A stretch of DNA of 64,000 nt from Sphingobacterium spiritivorum (GCF_016724845.1 NZ_CP068082.1:744001-808000), one strand, 5' to 3'. Numbered from the stretch's first letter, positions 16,690-27,073 are shown. Made by a program: numbers and translations. The notes: generated by a model from the sequence alone, not told the origin.

Positions 16690-19413
16690 ATGAGCGACGA
16701 AACGAATTACAACAACGATAATCCGGAAGAACTTACACCCCAAGAAAACGAACAGACGAGTAATACGATTCCTATTACCGGTTTATATGAAAACTGGTTT
16801 TTGGATTATGCTTCTTATGTGATCCTGGATCGTGCGGTTCCCCATATTAATGACGGCTTCAAGCCTGTACAGCGACGAATCCTTCACTCGCTGAAAGAGA
16901 TGGATGACGGACGGTATAATAAGGCGGCGAATGTCATAGGTAATACGATGAAGTACCACCCTCACGGTGATGCTTCTATCGGTGATGCTATGGTGCAACT
17001 GGGTCAGAAAAATTTGCTGATCGACTGTCAGGGTAACTGGGGTGATCCGACTACAGGCGATTCGGCAGCCGCTCCGCGTTATATCGAAGGAAGGTTATCG
17101 AAATTTGCGCTTGAAGTCGCCTTCAATCCTGAAACTACGGAATGGCAGCTCAGCTATGACGGTCGTAACAAAGAACCGGTCACATTACCGGTCAAATTTC
17201 CATTGCTGCTGGCACAGGGAGCCGAAGGTATTGCTGTAGGTCTGGCAACCAAGATCATGCCGCACAACTTCAACGAGCTGATCGATGGTTCTATTCAGGT
17301 ACTCAACGGGGAACGCCCTAATATATTACCGGATTTCCTTACTGGAGGTATGGCAGATTGTTCGGCTTATAATGAGGGAATGCGTGGAGGTAAAATACGT
17401 GTACGTGCCAAAATTGAGGAACGTGACAAAAAAACTCTTGCTATCACGGAGATCCCGTTTGGGACGACTACCGGAGGACTTATTGAAAGTGTGGTAGCCG
17501 CCAATGACAAAGGAAAGATCAAGATTAAAAAAATCGAAGATAATACAGCCGAAAATGTAGAGATCATTGTTCACCTTGCTCCCGGAATCTCTCCGGACGT
17601 GACCATAGACGCACTATATGCCTTTACAGCCTGCGAAGTTTCGATCTCTCCCAACACATGTGTCATCAAAAACGACAGACCTCATTTTATGAGTGTCAAC
17701 GATGTACTCATTGAAAACACAAAAAACACAAAAAACCTGTTGAAACAGGAGCTGGAGATTAAGCTGCATGATCTGCATGAAAAGATTTTCTTCAGCACCT
17801 TATTGAAAATATTTATTCAGGAGGGCATGTACAAGCATCCTGATTACGAAAACTCCGGTGACTTTGACACCGTTGTTCAGGTATTGAATGAACTGTTTAC
17901 TCCATTTTTTGAACTCTTCTACCGTCCTATAGAACCGGAAGATTATAAGCGTCTGATCGATAAACCTATGAGTAGCATCACCCGATTTGATGTGAAAAAA
18001 GCGGACGAACAGATGGCAGCGCTGGAAGAAGAAATCAAGAATGTAAAACGGAATCTTCGACAACTGACAGAATATGCCATAGCCTGGTTCGAAAGACTGC
18101 GTGATAAATATGGTAAGGGGCGTGAGCGCCGTACCGAACTCCGTGCTTTTGATAAAGTAGAAGCGACACAGGTAGCATTGGCAAATGCTAAATTGTACGT
18201 CAACCGTGAAGAAGGATTTATCGGTACAGGCATGAAAAAAGATGAATTCGTAAGTGACTGTTCCGATATAGATGATATCATCGTATTCCGGGGAGATGGC
18301 AAATATGTTGTCACCAAAATTCAGGACAAGGTTTTTGTCGGTAAAGATATTATTCACGTGGCGGTCTTCAAAAAAGGAGATGAACGCACGATCTATAATG
18401 CGGTATACAAAGAAGGTGGCACAGGTACCAGCTATGTCAAACGATTTGCAGTAGTGGGCGTGACACGTGACAAGGAATATGATGTATCTAAGGGATCGAA
18501 AGGATCAAAAATATTATATTTCACTGCCAATCCAAACGGGGAAGCTGAAGTGATCAATGTACAGTTAAAACCACACTCCAAGCTTCGTAAGCTGACATTT
18601 GATCTGGATCTTGCCGAAATTGCCATCAAAGGAAGAGCATCTCAGGGAAATATTGTATCAAAATATCCGGTCAAAAAGATTACCTTCAAAAGCGCGGGTG
18701 TATCTACACTGGCAGGACGTAAAATCTGGTATGATGAAATCCTTAAACGTCTGAATGTAGATGAAAGAGGTAAATATCTGGGTGAGTTTGACGGAGATGA
18801 CAAAATACTGATTATACTTTCAGACGGTTCATATGAACTGTCAAACTTTGATCTGAGTAATCACTTTGATGAGAAGATGATCCGTATTGAGAAATTTTAT
18901 CCGGATCATGTGTATTCTGCGATTCATCAGGACGGCAAAAGTGGAACTACTTATGTAAAACGTTTTACATTCGATGACCTTCCGGTAGGCAAACGCATGA
19001 CGCTGATCAATGACGAGCCGGGATCTAAACTGATCGTATTGACCAATGCTGCTGTACCGGTTGTCAAACTGGAGCTCCTCAAAGGAAAATCGCAGACAGA
19101 AGAAGTACTGGAACAATCTCTTACCGAGATTATCGATGTAAAAGGTATCAAAGCTCAGGGCAACAGATTGTCCTTCCACAACATCAGAAAAATTGAGCTG
19201 ATTACACCGGAAGAGGATCTGACTTTAATAAAAGAAAAAGCAGCAAACGAGTCTGTTTCGGAAACAACGGAAGAAGGTATAAAATCAGATGAATCCGGAA
19301 ATGTTGAGGCATCAGACGATAAAGGAAGGTCTGCAGATTCCGGAATCAAACTGGAGATTACGAATCCGGATGATATACAGATAGATGATAAGGGACAGAT
19401 GGGATTATTTTAA
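16690..19413 (+). CDS. parC: DNA topoisomerase IV / gyrase A-family subunit (ParC-like)
   Basis: A 907-residue type IIA topoisomerase breakage-reunion subunit. Catalytic Tyr131 lies in AAPRYIEGRLS. The quinolone-determining region is HPHGDASIGD (90-99), with Ala rather than Ser after the Asp. The winged-helix/tower region occupies ~30-470, coiled coils ~340-480, and a C-terminal beta-propeller-like region ~500-830, ending in an acidic tail of ~70 residues with GxMGLF. The lack of an obvious GyrA-box and the QRDR form favour ParC over GyrA, but this is not certain from one paralog. It acts with a ParE subunit not in this window. The stop is followed by a clear terminator. Confidence 0.85.
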   Translation: MSDETNYNNDNPEELTPQENEQTSNTIPITGLYENWFLDYASYVILDRAVPHINDGFKPVQRRILHSLKEMDDGRYNKAANVIGNTMKYHPHGDASIGDAMVQLGQKNLLIDCQGNWGDPTTGDSAAAPRYIEGRLSKFALEVAFNPETTEWQLSYDGRNKEPVTLPVKFPLLLAQGAEGIAVGLATKIMPHNFNELIDGSIQVLNGERPNILPDFLTGGMADCSAYNEGMRGGKIRVRAKIEERDKKTLAITEIPFGTTTGGLIESVVAANDKGKIKIKKIEDNTAENVEIIVHLAPGISPDVTIDALYAFTACEVSISPNTCVIKNDRPHFMSVNDVLIENTKNTKNLLKQELEIKLHDLHEKIFFSTLLKIFIQEGMYKHPDYENSGDFDTVVQVLNELFTPFFELFYRPIEPEDYKRLIDKPMSSITRFDVKKADEQMAALEEEIKNVKRNLRQLTEYAIAWFERLRDKYGKGRERRTELRAFDKVEATQVALANAKLYVNREEGFIGTGMKKDEFVSDCSDIDDIIVFRGDGKYVVTKIQDKVFVGKDIIHVAVFKKGDERTIYNAVYKEGGTGTSYVKRFAVVGVTRDKEYDVSKGSKGSKILYFTANPNGEAEVINVQLKPHSKLRKLTFDLDLAEIAIKGRASQGNIVSKYPVKKITFKSAGVSTLAGRKIWYDEILKRLNVDERGKYLGEFDGDDKILIILSDGSYELSNFDLSNHFDEKMIRIEKFYPDHVYSAIHQDGKSGTTYVKRFTFDDLPVGKRMTLINDEPGSKLIVLTNAAVPVVKLELLKGKSQTEEVLEQSLTEIIDVKGIKAQGNRLSFHNIRKIELITPEEDLTLIKEKAANESVSETTEEGIKSDESGNVEASDDKGRSADSGIKLEITNPDDIQIDDKGQMGLF

Positions 19414-19448
19414 TCTGTACAGCTTTTCTAAAACGAGATAAAAAAAGT

Positions 19449-19482
19449 AAAACGGGCTATTCTTAAAAAGATAGCCCGTTTT
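19449..19482. terminator. Terminator after parC, convergent with susD
   Basis: AAAACGGGCTAT (19449-19460) pairs perfectly with ATAGCCCGTTTT (19471-19482), a 12-bp stem with A/T-rich ends, 35 bp after the parC stop and 22 bp before the convergent susD stop. It can serve both genes. Confidence 0.85.
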
Positions 19483-19504
19483 ATCATTTCACATGATTTA
19501 CACC

Positions 19505-21103
19505 TTATTGCTTATCCCACCATACACGTCCGGATAGATTATCTCCTCCCGGAACAGCAGCAGAAGCAGCTTTATAGTAAGCACTGTTAGATCCCGCTTC
19601 TTCCGCTACCGGATAAGGAAAACGACGTGGTATTGTACCGCCTGTTGCATTTCCCGGATACACAACCGGTGTCAGATTCGGATACCCTGTTCTTCTCCAG
19701 TTGGACCATGATTCATAAAAATTCAGTGCTGTATTCTGATGAATCCAGTATTGCTGGCCAATCTGAGCCAATCCTCCTGTGAGTGGGTGTGAAGTAGCAT
19801 AAGTCTCGGCATCGGCATCACTTATTGTTAATGCCGCATCATACTGACCTAAGAATGTTATACCAGCTTTTATGGCATTTTTATAATGAGTAGCAGCCGA
19901 ACCTCCTATCCCCCATCGCTGTGCAGCCTCAGCTAACAGCAACTCACTCTCTGCATAGGTGAGAATAAATGTAATCCCATCTCTTTTAATCATTCCCGGA
20001 TGTGGCGACGAGTATTCCGGAAAACTGGTATAGGAAGGGTGCGAACTGATTGCATACAAAGGATTGCTATTCAGATCTTTCCCGTTAGGCATCCCTTTCT
20101 GAACCGCAGGATCGGTTACGTAATTTGGATTTTGCTTTTTATTTCCATTATCATCCAGTTCATTTGGAGTAAGGAAAAATTTAGTGACGGCTACCTTTAT
20201 ACGCGGGTCATTTGTATTTTTCAATGCATTGATAAAGGTGTCAGACCATTTCACATAGTAATGTTCCTGTCCGCCATCCCCTAATAATACCTGAGCATTA
20301 CGATTCTGAGTCACACGCGCACCACTGACATCATGCTTCAGAAAAGCATTGTCTGCATTGCTTTGAAGAGTTTTTCCAACCACTTTCTCGGCATAAGCTT
20401 TGGCAGTTGTCTCATCTACTTTGGTCAGACGCATAGCTAATCGTAAAATCAAGGAGTTTCCAAAGCGTTTCCACTTTTCAAGGTCACTTTTATAGATCAC
20501 ATCACCTGTTACCTGATCCGCATTAGCATCTAATGCAGCCATAGCTTCCTCCACCTCTTTCAGCATACTCATATATATCTCCTGCTGCTTATCGTATTTG
20601 GCAGACAGATTATTCTGATAGTAACCCTTACCGGCTTCAGAATAAGGAACATCTCCATACAGATCTGTGATCCGGGCAAAAATAAGGGATTTCCAGATAC
20701 GTGCTACGTTATGCAGATTCTTATACTGTGGTTTATCACGAGTCAGTTCGATTACATCCACTATAGGTTTTACCTGTTCAGCATAAGCCCTTTCCCAGTA
20801 CGCCGAAGTATACCAGGGGGTGAGCATGTATTTATCTCCGGCCCAATAGCTGACCACTGATGAAAGACCCTGTATCATGGTACCTGAGTAAATTAGATTG
20901 CCACGCCAGGTCTCATAAGCAAAGTCTGTACTTCCTGTATAGGTCAGTTGCGAAGTGGTGAAATTGAAATTAGGATTAAAAGTTGTCGGACCACTATTAA
21001 CAGGATCCGTATTAATATCCACAAAATCTTTGGTACAGGCTGTCATTCCCAAAAGTCCGGCTACAACCAAAAGACCATATATTTTTATTGTGTTCTTTTT
21101 CAT
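19505..21103 (-). CDS. SusD/RagB-like outer-membrane lipoprotein (SusD-like_2 type)
   Basis: This 532-residue surface nutrient-binding lipoprotein has a signal ending in GMTACTKDF (Cys near 23) followed by the typical DxNTDP turn. TPR-like helices hold an inner stretch such as ILTYAESELLLAEAAQRWG (around 380), a signature of the family, and the C-terminus has the FPYPVAEE type ending. It forms the lid over the SusC barrel encoded 14 bp upstream on the same strand. Ligand is unknown; with no hydrolase genes beside it, the substrate could be a peptide, glycan or siderophore-like molecule. Expression is probably under the ECF sigma/FecR pair upstream. Confidence 0.9.
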   Translation of the reverse strand: MKKNTIKIYGLLVVAGLLGMTACTKDFVDINTDPVNSGPTTFNPNFNFTTSQLTYTGSTDFAYETWRGNLIYSGTMIQGLSSVVSYWAGDKYMLTPWYTSAYWERAYAEQVKPIVDVIELTRDKPQYKNLHNVARIWKSLIFARITDLYGDVPYSEAGKGYYQNNLSAKYDKQQEIYMSMLKEVEEAMAALDANADQVTGDVIYKSDLEKWKRFGNSLILRLAMRLTKVDETTAKAYAEKVVGKTLQSNADNAFLKHDVSGARVTQNRNAQVLLGDGGQEHYYVKWSDTFINALKNTNDPRIKVAVTKFFLTPNELDDNGNKKQNPNYVTDPAVQKGMPNGKDLNSNPLYAISSHPSYTSFPEYSSPHPGMIKRDGITFILTYAESELLLAEAAQRWGIGGSAATHYKNAIKAGITFLGQYDAALTISDADAETYATSHPLTGGLAQIGQQYWIHQNTALNFYESWSNWRRTGYPNLTPVVYPGNATGGTIPRRFPYPVAEEAGSNSAYYKAASAAVPGGDNLSGRVWWDKQ

Positions 21104-21117
21104 ACTGTTCTTCTTGA

Positions 21118-24100
21118 TTAAAATTTAACATTTAAGTTTACCCCAAAAGTTCTGGCCGGCGGCATACCTCCCAGTTCGAGACCCGGAAATGTAGCATTGT
21201 AGCTTGATTCAGGATCTATATTATCTGTTTTCTTCATCAGGATAAACAGATTACGGGCTACCAGGCTGACATTTAAACTATTGATCTTATTATTAAACAT
21301 CTTCGCAGGGAAACTGTAACCGAAGGTCAGCTGTCTGAATTTGATAAAACTGGCATCATTCACAAAACGGAATGAGGTATTATTGGCTGTATTTTCATAA
21401 AATTTGGGTGCGGTATTCCCTAATGTCTCACGATTTTCCAGCGTCTCTTTGTGCAAGCCTTTGATGTAACCCAGATAGTCTGTTCCGGAGAACAGTTTAC
21501 CTCCGAATTTACCATCGATCAGGAATCCGAAGTTGAATCTCTTGTATGTAAAGTCGTTGTTCCAGCCGGCAAACCATTTGTTATAGGCAGAGCCATAGTC
21601 TTTCAATTCGCCGCGATCCGGAGAACCGTCTGCCAGTCTTACAATCTCTCCGTTTGCATCATACTTATAATCATATGCGACAATCTGCCCTAAAGCTTTT
21701 CCCGGAATATTCTTCAGAAAACCTACTCCTGACCGTGAAGTAGCAATCAGTTGCTCTGGAACACCATCTGCAAGAGATATAACTGTATTCTTATTGTAAG
21801 TCATATTAATGGAAGAAGTCCAGTTGAAGTCTTCTTTTTTAATAATCACTCCGGTAATCAATGCTTCTACCCCTTTATTCTCAATCGATCCTGAATTCAG
21901 GATTGCACCGTCATATCCTACTGTGCTTGAAGTAGTCACTGCAGTAATCTCATCGTCCGAACGTTTTTTATACCAGGTCAGATCGACATTCAAACGGTTA
22001 TTGAAGAAGCGTAAATCAGTACCGATCTCCAACTCGGAGGCTTTAGATGCTTTTAATCCGGAATTCGGAATCTCCAGATTATTAATCTGTCCTAATGAGG
22101 CTCCATTTAAGGATTCACTCATTACTCTATAGGTCAAAGCTGTCTGATAAGGTCGTGTAGCCTGACCGACAACAGCATAGCCAGCTCTTAACTTACCAAA
22201 GTTGATAGCGGAAGAGTTAAGAAATTCGGTAAAGACAAAGGAACCACTGATAGAAGGATAGACCACATTCAGTTTATTATCCTTACCCGGTGCCGCTAAT
22301 GTAGAGAACCAGTCTGAGCGCGCACTACCTGTCAGGTATAAAATATCTCTGTAGGCAAACTCCATTGTTCCGTATACGGACTGTGTCTCCTGCTCTGTCT
22401 CTGCATAAGCTACAGATTTGTTCTTTAATCCCGCAATATTGTATACTCCCGGAACCAGAACTCCCGATCCCTGATTGATAGTCAGATCTGTCTTTGTATT
22501 ACGATAACTCGCACCTACATTAGGAGTCAGGGAAATATCATCATTCACTTTAAAGGATTTGCCTACTAGCACGTCTGCATTTATATCTGAAAAACGCATT
22601 TTCTGTGACACTAAATTATTAGGCGGTACATATGCAAGCCCCGGAGGGAGTACACTCAGGTAACTATTGGTGTAAAAATCCTGTCCTGCACGTCCTTGTA
22701 TAAACAGTCCGTTATCAAATGTATAACGTGCAGAAATGGAACTGATCAACCGGTTTCTGTCTGTATTATTCTGGATTTCATAAGCCGCAAACCAGGGATT
22801 GGTATCCCATGTATTTCCGGTATTGTAAGGTATTTCTGCTCCCTTATCTGTTTTCCAGGGTTTCAGATCTCTGATATCCAGACTTGTTGGCAGAAATACA
22901 GCATTGTAATTGGCACTCCCTGCTCCATCCGAAAGCATAGGACGATTCTTTGCTTTTTCGATGATATAATTGGCACGCGCATCAATAGCCAGTCTCTTGA
23001 CAGGTTCAAATGTACCTGTCAGATTAAAGGATTGTCTGTCTAAGCCCGAATTAGGCATGATGGATTTATTCGAAACATCACTGACAGAAAAGCGAAGTGC
23101 ACCTCCGTCGAATGATTTATTCAGGGCTAATGAATTGGTCCAGGTATGTCCGTCTTTGTAGAAATTTTTAATATTATTCTGCTGCGCAACATAAGGTCTT
23201 GAAACACCGTCAAACTGAGGCACACTGCTACCGTCTAATTTTGCTCCCCAGCTGGATCCGCCTACCTGAGCAGCTGCAGCAGCGCTTACCGGTTTTTCAC
23301 CATTCGTTCCCTGACCATATACATACTGCCAGTCGGTACGGTCCATTACCTGTTCTACGACATAGTTACTGCTGAAATCAATACCTGATCCTTTACCCGA
23401 TTTGGTGGTGATCAGGATGACCCCTGCTTTGGCACGTGAACCATAGAGCGCCGACGCGGCAGCACCTTTCAGCACAGATATACTTTCGATATCATCCGGA
23501 TTCAGGTTACCGATAGCATCTCCCATATCCGGTGCATTGTCCCACTGACTACCTTTGTTTCCGTTAGGATTGGTATTTCCGAATCCCACCGGCGCATTTT
23601 CCATCGGCACGCCATTGATGACGTAGAGCGGCTGGTTGGTCTGGCTCAGACTGGATGCTCCTCTGATCACTACACTGGTAGCTGATCCGACACCTCCGGA
23701 AGTGGCACTCACATCAAGACCGGCCACTTTACCGACAAGAGAGTTGGCGATATTGTTTTCACGGGCCTGCGTCAGTGTCTCTCCATTGATCTGAGTTACG
23801 GAATAACCTAATGTACGCTTCTCACGGGTCACACCCAGAGCTGTAACAACGACTTCATTCAAAAGCTGATTGTCTTCCTGCAACGCTATTTTGATCTCAT
23901 TATTATTTTGCACGGTGACTTCCTGCGACAGGTATCCGGCAAAAGAGATCAACAGCACACTTCCTGAATTTACATCTAATTCAAAGCGGCCATTCAGGTC
24001 TGTAGCTTTACCTATAGCAGTTCCTTTGAGGCGTACAGTAGCTCCGGACAGGGCTACTCCCTGTGCATCCGTTACTATCCCTCTCACTTTTAATTGTTGT

Positions 24101-24462
24101 CTGGGTGTAATCACTACGAGTCCGTCTCCCGAAACAGAATACTGAAGATCAGATCTTTTGAAAAGTCTATCCAATACATCGACGACCTTTGTCTCTTTTA
24201 CAGATAAGGATATTTCTTTATTCAATAATTGGTTTGTCGAGTTATAGACAAAGTAGTAATCACTATTCTGTTCTATAATCTTCAATACTTTACTCAGTTT
24301 GGTTTTGTTAACATCTAAGGTAACTTTTTGCTGAGAATAGACACCTGCTGACACGTGGAGGCAGGCGATTAACATCATAATCAAAGTTAGTTTCATCCAG
24401 ATAATGAATCTAAAGCGCATAAAACATACCTTATGCACTTGCAATAAGCAATTTTTAATCAT
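21118..24462 (-). CDS. SusC/RagA TonB-dependent receptor with STN signalling domain
   Basis: About 1114 residues from the ATG at 24460-24462; another ATG at 24420 is possible and an upstream non-ATG start less likely. After the signal (ending near VYSQQ) comes an STN domain (VTLDVNKTKLSKVLKIIEQN), a carboxypeptidase-regulatory-like beta-sandwich (VRGIVTDAQGVALSGATVRL), a TonB plug (VVIRGASSLSQTNQPLYVING) and a 22-strand barrel. The STN domain is the part that contacts a FecR anti-sigma factor, and a FecR/ECF pair lies directly upstream, so ligand-triggered self-induction is expected. The SusD partner follows 14 bp later. Confidence 0.9.
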   Translation of the reverse strand: MIKNCLLQVHKVCFMRFRFIIWMKLTLIMMLIACLHVSAGVYSQQKVTLDVNKTKLSKVLKIIEQNSDYYFVYNSTNQLLNKEISLSVKETKVVDVLDRLFKRSDLQYSVSGDGLVVITPRQQLKVRGIVTDAQGVALSGATVRLKGTAIGKATDLNGRFELDVNSGSVLLISFAGYLSQEVTVQNNNEIKIALQEDNQLLNEVVVTALGVTREKRTLGYSVTQINGETLTQARENNIANSLVGKVAGLDVSATSGGVGSATSVVIRGASSLSQTNQPLYVINGVPMENAPVGFGNTNPNGNKGSQWDNAPDMGDAIGNLNPDDIESISVLKGAAASALYGSRAKAGVILITTKSGKGSGIDFSSNYVVEQVMDRTDWQYVYGQGTNGEKPVSAAAAAQVGGSSWGAKLDGSSVPQFDGVSRPYVAQQNNIKNFYKDGHTWTNSLALNKSFDGGALRFSVSDVSNKSIMPNSGLDRQSFNLTGTFEPVKRLAIDARANYIIEKAKNRPMLSDGAGSANYNAVFLPTSLDIRDLKPWKTDKGAEIPYNTGNTWDTNPWFAAYEIQNNTDRNRLISSISARYTFDNGLFIQGRAGQDFYTNSYLSVLPPGLAYVPPNNLVSQKMRFSDINADVLVGKSFKVNDDISLTPNVGASYRNTKTDLTINQGSGVLVPGVYNIAGLKNKSVAYAETEQETQSVYGTMEFAYRDILYLTGSARSDWFSTLAAPGKDNKLNVVYPSISGSFVFTEFLNSSAINFGKLRAGYAVVGQATRPYQTALTYRVMSESLNGASLGQINNLEIPNSGLKASKASELEIGTDLRFFNNRLNVDLTWYKKRSDDEITAVTTSSTVGYDGAILNSGSIENKGVEALITGVIIKKEDFNWTSSINMTYNKNTVISLADGVPEQLIATSRSGVGFLKNIPGKALGQIVAYDYKYDANGEIVRLADGSPDRGELKDYGSAYNKWFAGWNNDFTYKRFNFGFLIDGKFGGKLFSGTDYLGYIKGLHKETLENRETLGNTAPKFYENTANNTSFRFVNDASFIKFRQLTFGYSFPAKMFNNKINSLNVSLVARNLFILMKKTDNIDPESSYNATFPGLELGGMPPARTFGVNLNVKF

Positions 24463-24574
24463 ACTTTGGTACTTGGTTAAAGTTAAAACTTGGCAGCGCA
24501 CTTTTTGGCTTAGTTATGCTGCCGGTTTACTAATCATTTTTAGGAGGATGGTGTTGGCTCACCATCCTTTTTCG

Positions 24575-25657
24575 TTATTCATAAATCGTTATTTTTTTTC
24601 CATATATTTTATATTTAAAAGGGTTTACTTTTTGTAATGAACTGAGCACCTGCTCAATATCTTCTTTACTAAAGGTGGCTGTAAATCTAAAATTATTCAA
24701 CTGCTGACCTTCCAGTTCGATATCCACATCGTACCAGCGTTCCAGTATATGTTCCAGAGAGGAGAAGTCCTGATCTACGATTTCCAGACGGCCTTCTTTC
24801 CATGCGATATCTGCCAAAGGTAACTCTGCGGTGACGGGCTGCAGATCCTGAATCGTGATTTCCTGCAGAGGTAGTTTTTTGGTTTTCTTTGCTGTTTCCG
24901 GAAGAGTTTCTTCCTTTTTATCTGTTTTGGAAATAATTACTTTCTGATTTGGCTTTAATATCAGCGAGTTCTCATTTCCTCTTTTACTTCTCATTTCGAT
25001 AAGTCCGTGGATCAGTACAGCTTCCGAAGTCTTTTCATCCGGATAGGCTTTTACATTGAAAGCAGTACCCAGCACGCGGATGTCGAAATCCTGTGTATGA
25101 AGGACAAAGGGTTTGTCTTTATTTTTACTGACGTCAAAAAAAGCCTCTCCTATGAGTGTAACATTTCGTTCATTCTTATTGAAGCTGTTGTCCACAAAAA
25201 GCTGACTTCCGGCATTTAACGTGACCTTGGTTCCGTCTGAAAGCTCAATTGTTTTTTTCTCTCCATTGGCCGTTACATAGCTGATGCGGGAAGCAGAAGA
25301 AGGCTCTTCCTGTACATTCCAACGCTGTATGCCCCAGAATAGTCCACCTGCAAACACTATTACTGCAGCGGCTATTTTGAGCCACAATGAAAATCGTACT
25401 ATTTTATTTTCAGCCGGAGGGGAATTTACTTCAATATCAGCCTTCAGTTTGTTGACCTGCACATTCAGCGGCTTCTTATTTCCTACCAGGATAATATAAA
25501 GCTTTTTCGCTTGCAGTATCTTTTCACGTTGTTCGGGATGATGGCGTAAATAGGTTTCCCAATATTGAATACATTGCTGGTTTTCTCCCGAACAATACTG
25601 TTGAAACGTATCGTCAATCAGAAAATCTTCAACATTTTCGTATCTGGTGTTTATCAT
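24575..25657 (-). CDS. FecR-family anti-sigma factor
   Basis: A 360-residue inner-membrane regulator. The cytoplasmic N-terminus (1-85) includes the YWETYLRHHPEQREKI helix, one TM helix follows (about 92-110, IAAAVIVFAGGLFWG), then a periplasmic FecR domain with SYVTANGEKKTIELSDGTKV and the VLGTAFNVKAYPDE signature, and a C-terminal DUF4974-like domain (FRFTATFSKEDIEQVLSSL). It should hold the ECF sigma factor encoded just upstream and receive the signal from the STN domain of the SusC protein downstream. The order sigma, FecR, SusC, SusD is the standard Bacteroidota arrangement. Confidence 0.92.
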   Translation of the reverse strand: MINTRYENVEDFLIDDTFQQYCSGENQQCIQYWETYLRHHPEQREKILQAKKLYIILVGNKKPLNVQVNKLKADIEVNSPPAENKIVRFSLWLKIAAAVIVFAGGLFWGIQRWNVQEEPSSASRISYVTANGEKKTIELSDGTKVTLNAGSQLFVDNSFNKNERNVTLIGEAFFDVSKNKDKPFVLHTQDFDIRVLGTAFNVKAYPDEKTSEAVLIHGLIEMRSKRGNENSLILKPNQKVIISKTDKKEETLPETAKKTKKLPLQEITIQDLQPVTAELPLADIAWKEGRLEIVDQDFSSLEHILERWYDVDIELEGQQLNNFRFTATFSKEDIEQVLSSLQKVNPFKYKIYGKKITIYE

Positions 25658-25752
25658 TTGGTCCTCTTTCCCTTATAGTGTCCTATATGGGAAGAATTGC
25701 CTAAGAAAAAAAACAACAAAATCGCAAATAACTGATTATCAGTAATAAAAAA

Positions 25753-26310
25753 TTAAAAATCTTTTAACTCCTGCCGTAATATTTTCAGGGCATCATATAC
25801 GGTATTATAAGCAGTCTTGATCGTTTGTTGGGTTTGAGCGGCTATCTGTTCATAGGTAAGTCCTTCAAAAAACTTCAAATGGATGAGCTGTTTTTGTCTG
25901 AAGGTAAGTTTTTCGAGGGCTTCTTTTAACCGGTACTGGATCCATTCATTGGTCTGTACTTTTATAATAAACTCATCATATGGCATTTCAAACCAGTCGT
26001 CCTCAGCCTTCACATTTTGTAATGCTTTATTTATTTTATTCTGCTTTTCCAGCAGTCTGAGCAATTTACGTTTGAGAAAGGTAATGAGGTAAGCCTGGAC
26101 ATTCTCTACTCTTTCAAGTTTATCTCTTTTCTCCCATAATGTCACAAATACCTGATCCGTAGCCTCACTGGACAGCTCTGCATCTCCACTTGTACGTATA
26201 CCAAAATTGACCAATTCATAAAACAGTGCTTTATAGAGATCAAAGAAAGCATCTTCATCTCCATTCCGCATCCGTTCCCAAAGAAGTCTGTAGGTCAGTT
26301 TATTGTTCAT
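25753..26310 (-). CDS. ECF RNA polymerase sigma factor
   Basis: This 185-residue sigma-70 family protein has region 2 (about 10-80, with ATDQVFVTLWEKRDKL as the 2.3/2.4 part) and region 4 (about 125-180, LTFRQKQLIHLKFFEGLTYE then the HTH of IAAQTQQTIKTAYNTVYDAL). There is no region 1 or 3, as expected for ECF factors. It heads the sigma-FecR-SusC-SusD locus, with a 95-bp gap to fecR. It probably directs transcription of the downstream receptor genes; its own promoter motif was not identified. Confidence 0.92.
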   Translation of the reverse strand: MNNKLTYRLLWERMRNGDEDAFFDLYKALFYELVNFGIRTSGDAELSSEATDQVFVTLWEKRDKLERVENVQAYLITFLKRKLLRLLEKQNKINKALQNVKAEDDWFEMPYDEFIIKVQTNEWIQYRLKEALEKLTFRQKQLIHLKFFEGLTYEQIAAQTQQTIKTAYNTVYDALKILRQELKDF

Positions 26311-26590
26311 ATATGATTCGTACAGTTGCAGCTATTCTCCGTGGACAATTATACTTTAACAGTAACCTGTTTTTTTATAATGATCAGGAAAATGTTAAAA
26401 GTAATCATATTCGTATTATGAACCTTGAAAAGTTTAATATTATTTAAAAACTCACTTATATACTGGAATGTACACTCCTAAAACTTTTCGAGTTTGTTCA
26501 TTATAATATCAGGTCTTATTCATATCTAAACAACTTGGTATAGAACATGAAAACATTAATGAAGCTAATTGACTCGCTGTATAATTAAAC
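26311..26590. other. AT-rich gap between the sigma factor and the small-protein region
   Basis: These 280 bases hold the upstream region of the sigma-factor gene and the 3' flank of the small secreted protein gene. I see no open frame, RNA gene or strong hairpin here. Base composition drops from here to about 29.3 kb. Confidence 0.5.
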
Positions 26591-27073
26591 CTATTTACTT
26601 TCCGGTCTTAAAAAAGGCACATCCTTCGGTTGTATAAGTTCATCTTTATTCATCGTAAATAAAGAATATTTTACCACTTTAAAATATTCAAGACGGGTCG
26701 GCATTTTAATTCTTCTATGCGTAAGAATACCAACGTAATAAGTATAATTATAACCAATATCATTTTTAGACTTTAAAGAATCTATTCCCGTAGCTTCATT
26801 TAGGAATTGAATATATAATTCCCTGTTTGGGCCGTTTTTTATTTTATTAATCTGGTCAAAATACTTTTTAGTATATTCATTTTTTTTAATTGCAGCGTCA
26901 GGATCTTTTAAGTCTTTATAAGCATCATAGTTTATACTATATTCTCTTAATCTTAAAATATCAATCATAATATCTCTTGATGAAGGTTGTGCAAAAGAAG
27001 CATTACTACAGCAGATTAAGAATATTAAACCGATGAGTCCTATTACTATTCCTTTAATAATAAATAAAAACAT
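26591..27073 (-). CDS. Small secreted protein of unknown function (copy A)
   Basis: About 160 residues from the ATG at 27071-27073. A hydrophobic signal (IGLIGLIFLICCSNASFAQ) ends in an AxA-like site or could be read as a lipobox (LICCS). The mature part starts PSSRDIMIDILRLREY and ends MNKDELIQPKDVPFLRPESK. I do not recognise the family. It is a near-duplicate of the gene at 28307-28777: the first two thirds and the last 45 residues are almost identical, while a block of ~15 residues around YNYTYYVGILTHRRIK differs. Location is probably periplasmic or surface. Codons are AT-rich compared with the flanking chromosome. Confidence 0.7.
   Translation of the reverse strand: MFLFIIKGIVIGLIGLIFLICCSNASFAQPSSRDIMIDILRLREYSINYDAYKDLKDPDAAIKKNEYTKKYFDQINKIKNGPNRELYIQFLNEATGIDSLKSKNDIGYNYTYYVGILTHRRIKMPTRLEYFKVVKYSLFTMNKDELIQPKDVPFLRPESK

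Noticed and set aside
17800..18357. 185-codon leftward frame inside parC
   Set aside because: It lies fully inside a conserved topoisomerase gene and shows no domain.
16690..19413. Naming this gene gyrA
   Set aside because: The QRDR and the absence of an evident GyrA-box favour ParC. A second paralog from the genome would settle it.
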